64,000 bases of DNA from Moniliella sp. 'wahieum' (taxonomy: Eukaryota > Basidiomycota > Moniliellomycetes > Moniliellales > Moniliellaceae): assembly GCA_003971905.1 (NCBI GenBank), contig RSEE01000017.1, forward strand, positions 372,001 through 436,000, read 5' to 3'. Positions 63,656 to 64,000 of the stretch are shown in pieces. The notes under the pieces are model-generated. The model was not told where the DNA came from. It did no database searches and saw nothing but the letters and a program-made list of their open reading frames with translations. Positions within the stretch are counted from its first letter, which is position 1; each line of letters begins with the position of its first letter. The position numbers and the translations under genes are program-made.

Positions 63656-64000
63656 TTACTCCTTCTTCTCGGTGCTTTCGCTAGCCTGCTGCTGGCTCCG
63701 CGTTGCGCTTCTCGTAGATCTGCTTGAAGAGGCCGAGCGACGCCTGCTGGGTCTCGTTGATCTGTTCCCGCACCTGGTCCGGGGTGATGTCCGAGTCACC
63801 ATTTTGGGCCTTGGCTGCCAGCTCCTCCGTCTTCTTGATAAGCTCGTTGAGCTTGTCCTTCTCCTCCTGAGGCAGCTGGTCGGCGAACTCGCCAAGAGCC
63901 TTGGAGGTCTCGGCGCACACACCCTGGGCGCGGTTCGCCTCCTCGATCAACTCCTTGCGCGCCTTGTCGGCTTCGGCGTGCTTCTCGGCATCCTGAACCA
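63656..64000 (-). CDS. SSC1: Mitochondrial Hsp70 (Ssc1-like), C-terminal end
   Basis: The window ends inside this gene; only the C-terminal helical lid is present. Read on the minus strand it contains VQDAEKHAEADKARKELIEE, ANRAQGVCAETSKALGEFAD, QLPQEEKDKLNELIKKTEEL, AAKAQNGDSDITPDQVREQI and NETQQASLGLFKQIYEKRNA. One frame change near 63690 then gives QASESTEKKE and a stop at 63656. The ETQQASLGLFxxxYEKRNAE ending is typical of fungal mitochondrial Hsp70 and differs from cytosolic (EEVD) and ER (HDEL) forms. Ssc1 is the matrix import motor and folding chaperone. Confidence 0.88.

Overview
The window looks like fungal nuclear DNA, most likely from a basidiomycete. Genes carry short introns (about 44-120 bp) with GTAYGT or GTGAGT donors and CTAAC/CTGAC branch sites. 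Gene content includes a Zn2Cys6 transcription factor, a Reg1-type protein phosphatase 1 regulator, an ERJ5-type J protein, fungal complex I and ATP synthase subunits, and a seven-helix protein of the DUF6534 type, a family typical of Basidiomycota. I see no tRNA, rRNA, CRISPR array, phage, or retroviral or LTR element.

Layout. 1-19.4 kb: a secreted histidine phosphatase, a CRAL-TRIO (Sec14-like) protein, ERJ5, a REG1-like protein with SILK and RVxF docking motifs, ATP4, a 9.5-kDa complex I subunit, a CID-domain protein, an Sds3/Dep1-like subunit, and two unrecognised genes. 19.4-23.7 kb: a gene-free island. 23.7-36.8 kb: a DUF1765-like protein, the DUF6534 protein, the Zn2Cys6 factor and a formamidase, separated by long gene-poor gaps. 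37.8-48.4 kb: a possible transposase fragment, a penta-EF-hand protein, a Pumilio protein, and a block of Pro/Ala-rich and TPR coding sequence. 48.8-64 kb: dense housekeeping genes: a NIPA-type transporter, alanyl-tRNA synthetase divergent from RPB10, a VPS9-domain protein, a small membrane protein, PRMT1, CCT5, the ADP/ATP carrier and the C-terminus of mitochondrial Hsp70.

Two window-wide properties matter. First, almost every long gene, including essential ones (AlaRS, CCT5, PRMT1, ADP/ATP carrier), is broken by single-base frame changes while the protein signal continues in the next frame. This reads as uncorrected sequencing indels rather than gene decay, so the spans below are gene extents, not clean reading frames.

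Second, the gene-poor stretches hold many short arrays with a strict 7-bp period. Their units usually have the form xyz-N-z'y'x' (GGTCACC, CGTCACG, GATCATC, CTTGAAG, TCTCAGA, GTGACAC). Unit sequence changes along an array while the 7-bp register is kept. This is the most unusual signal I found.
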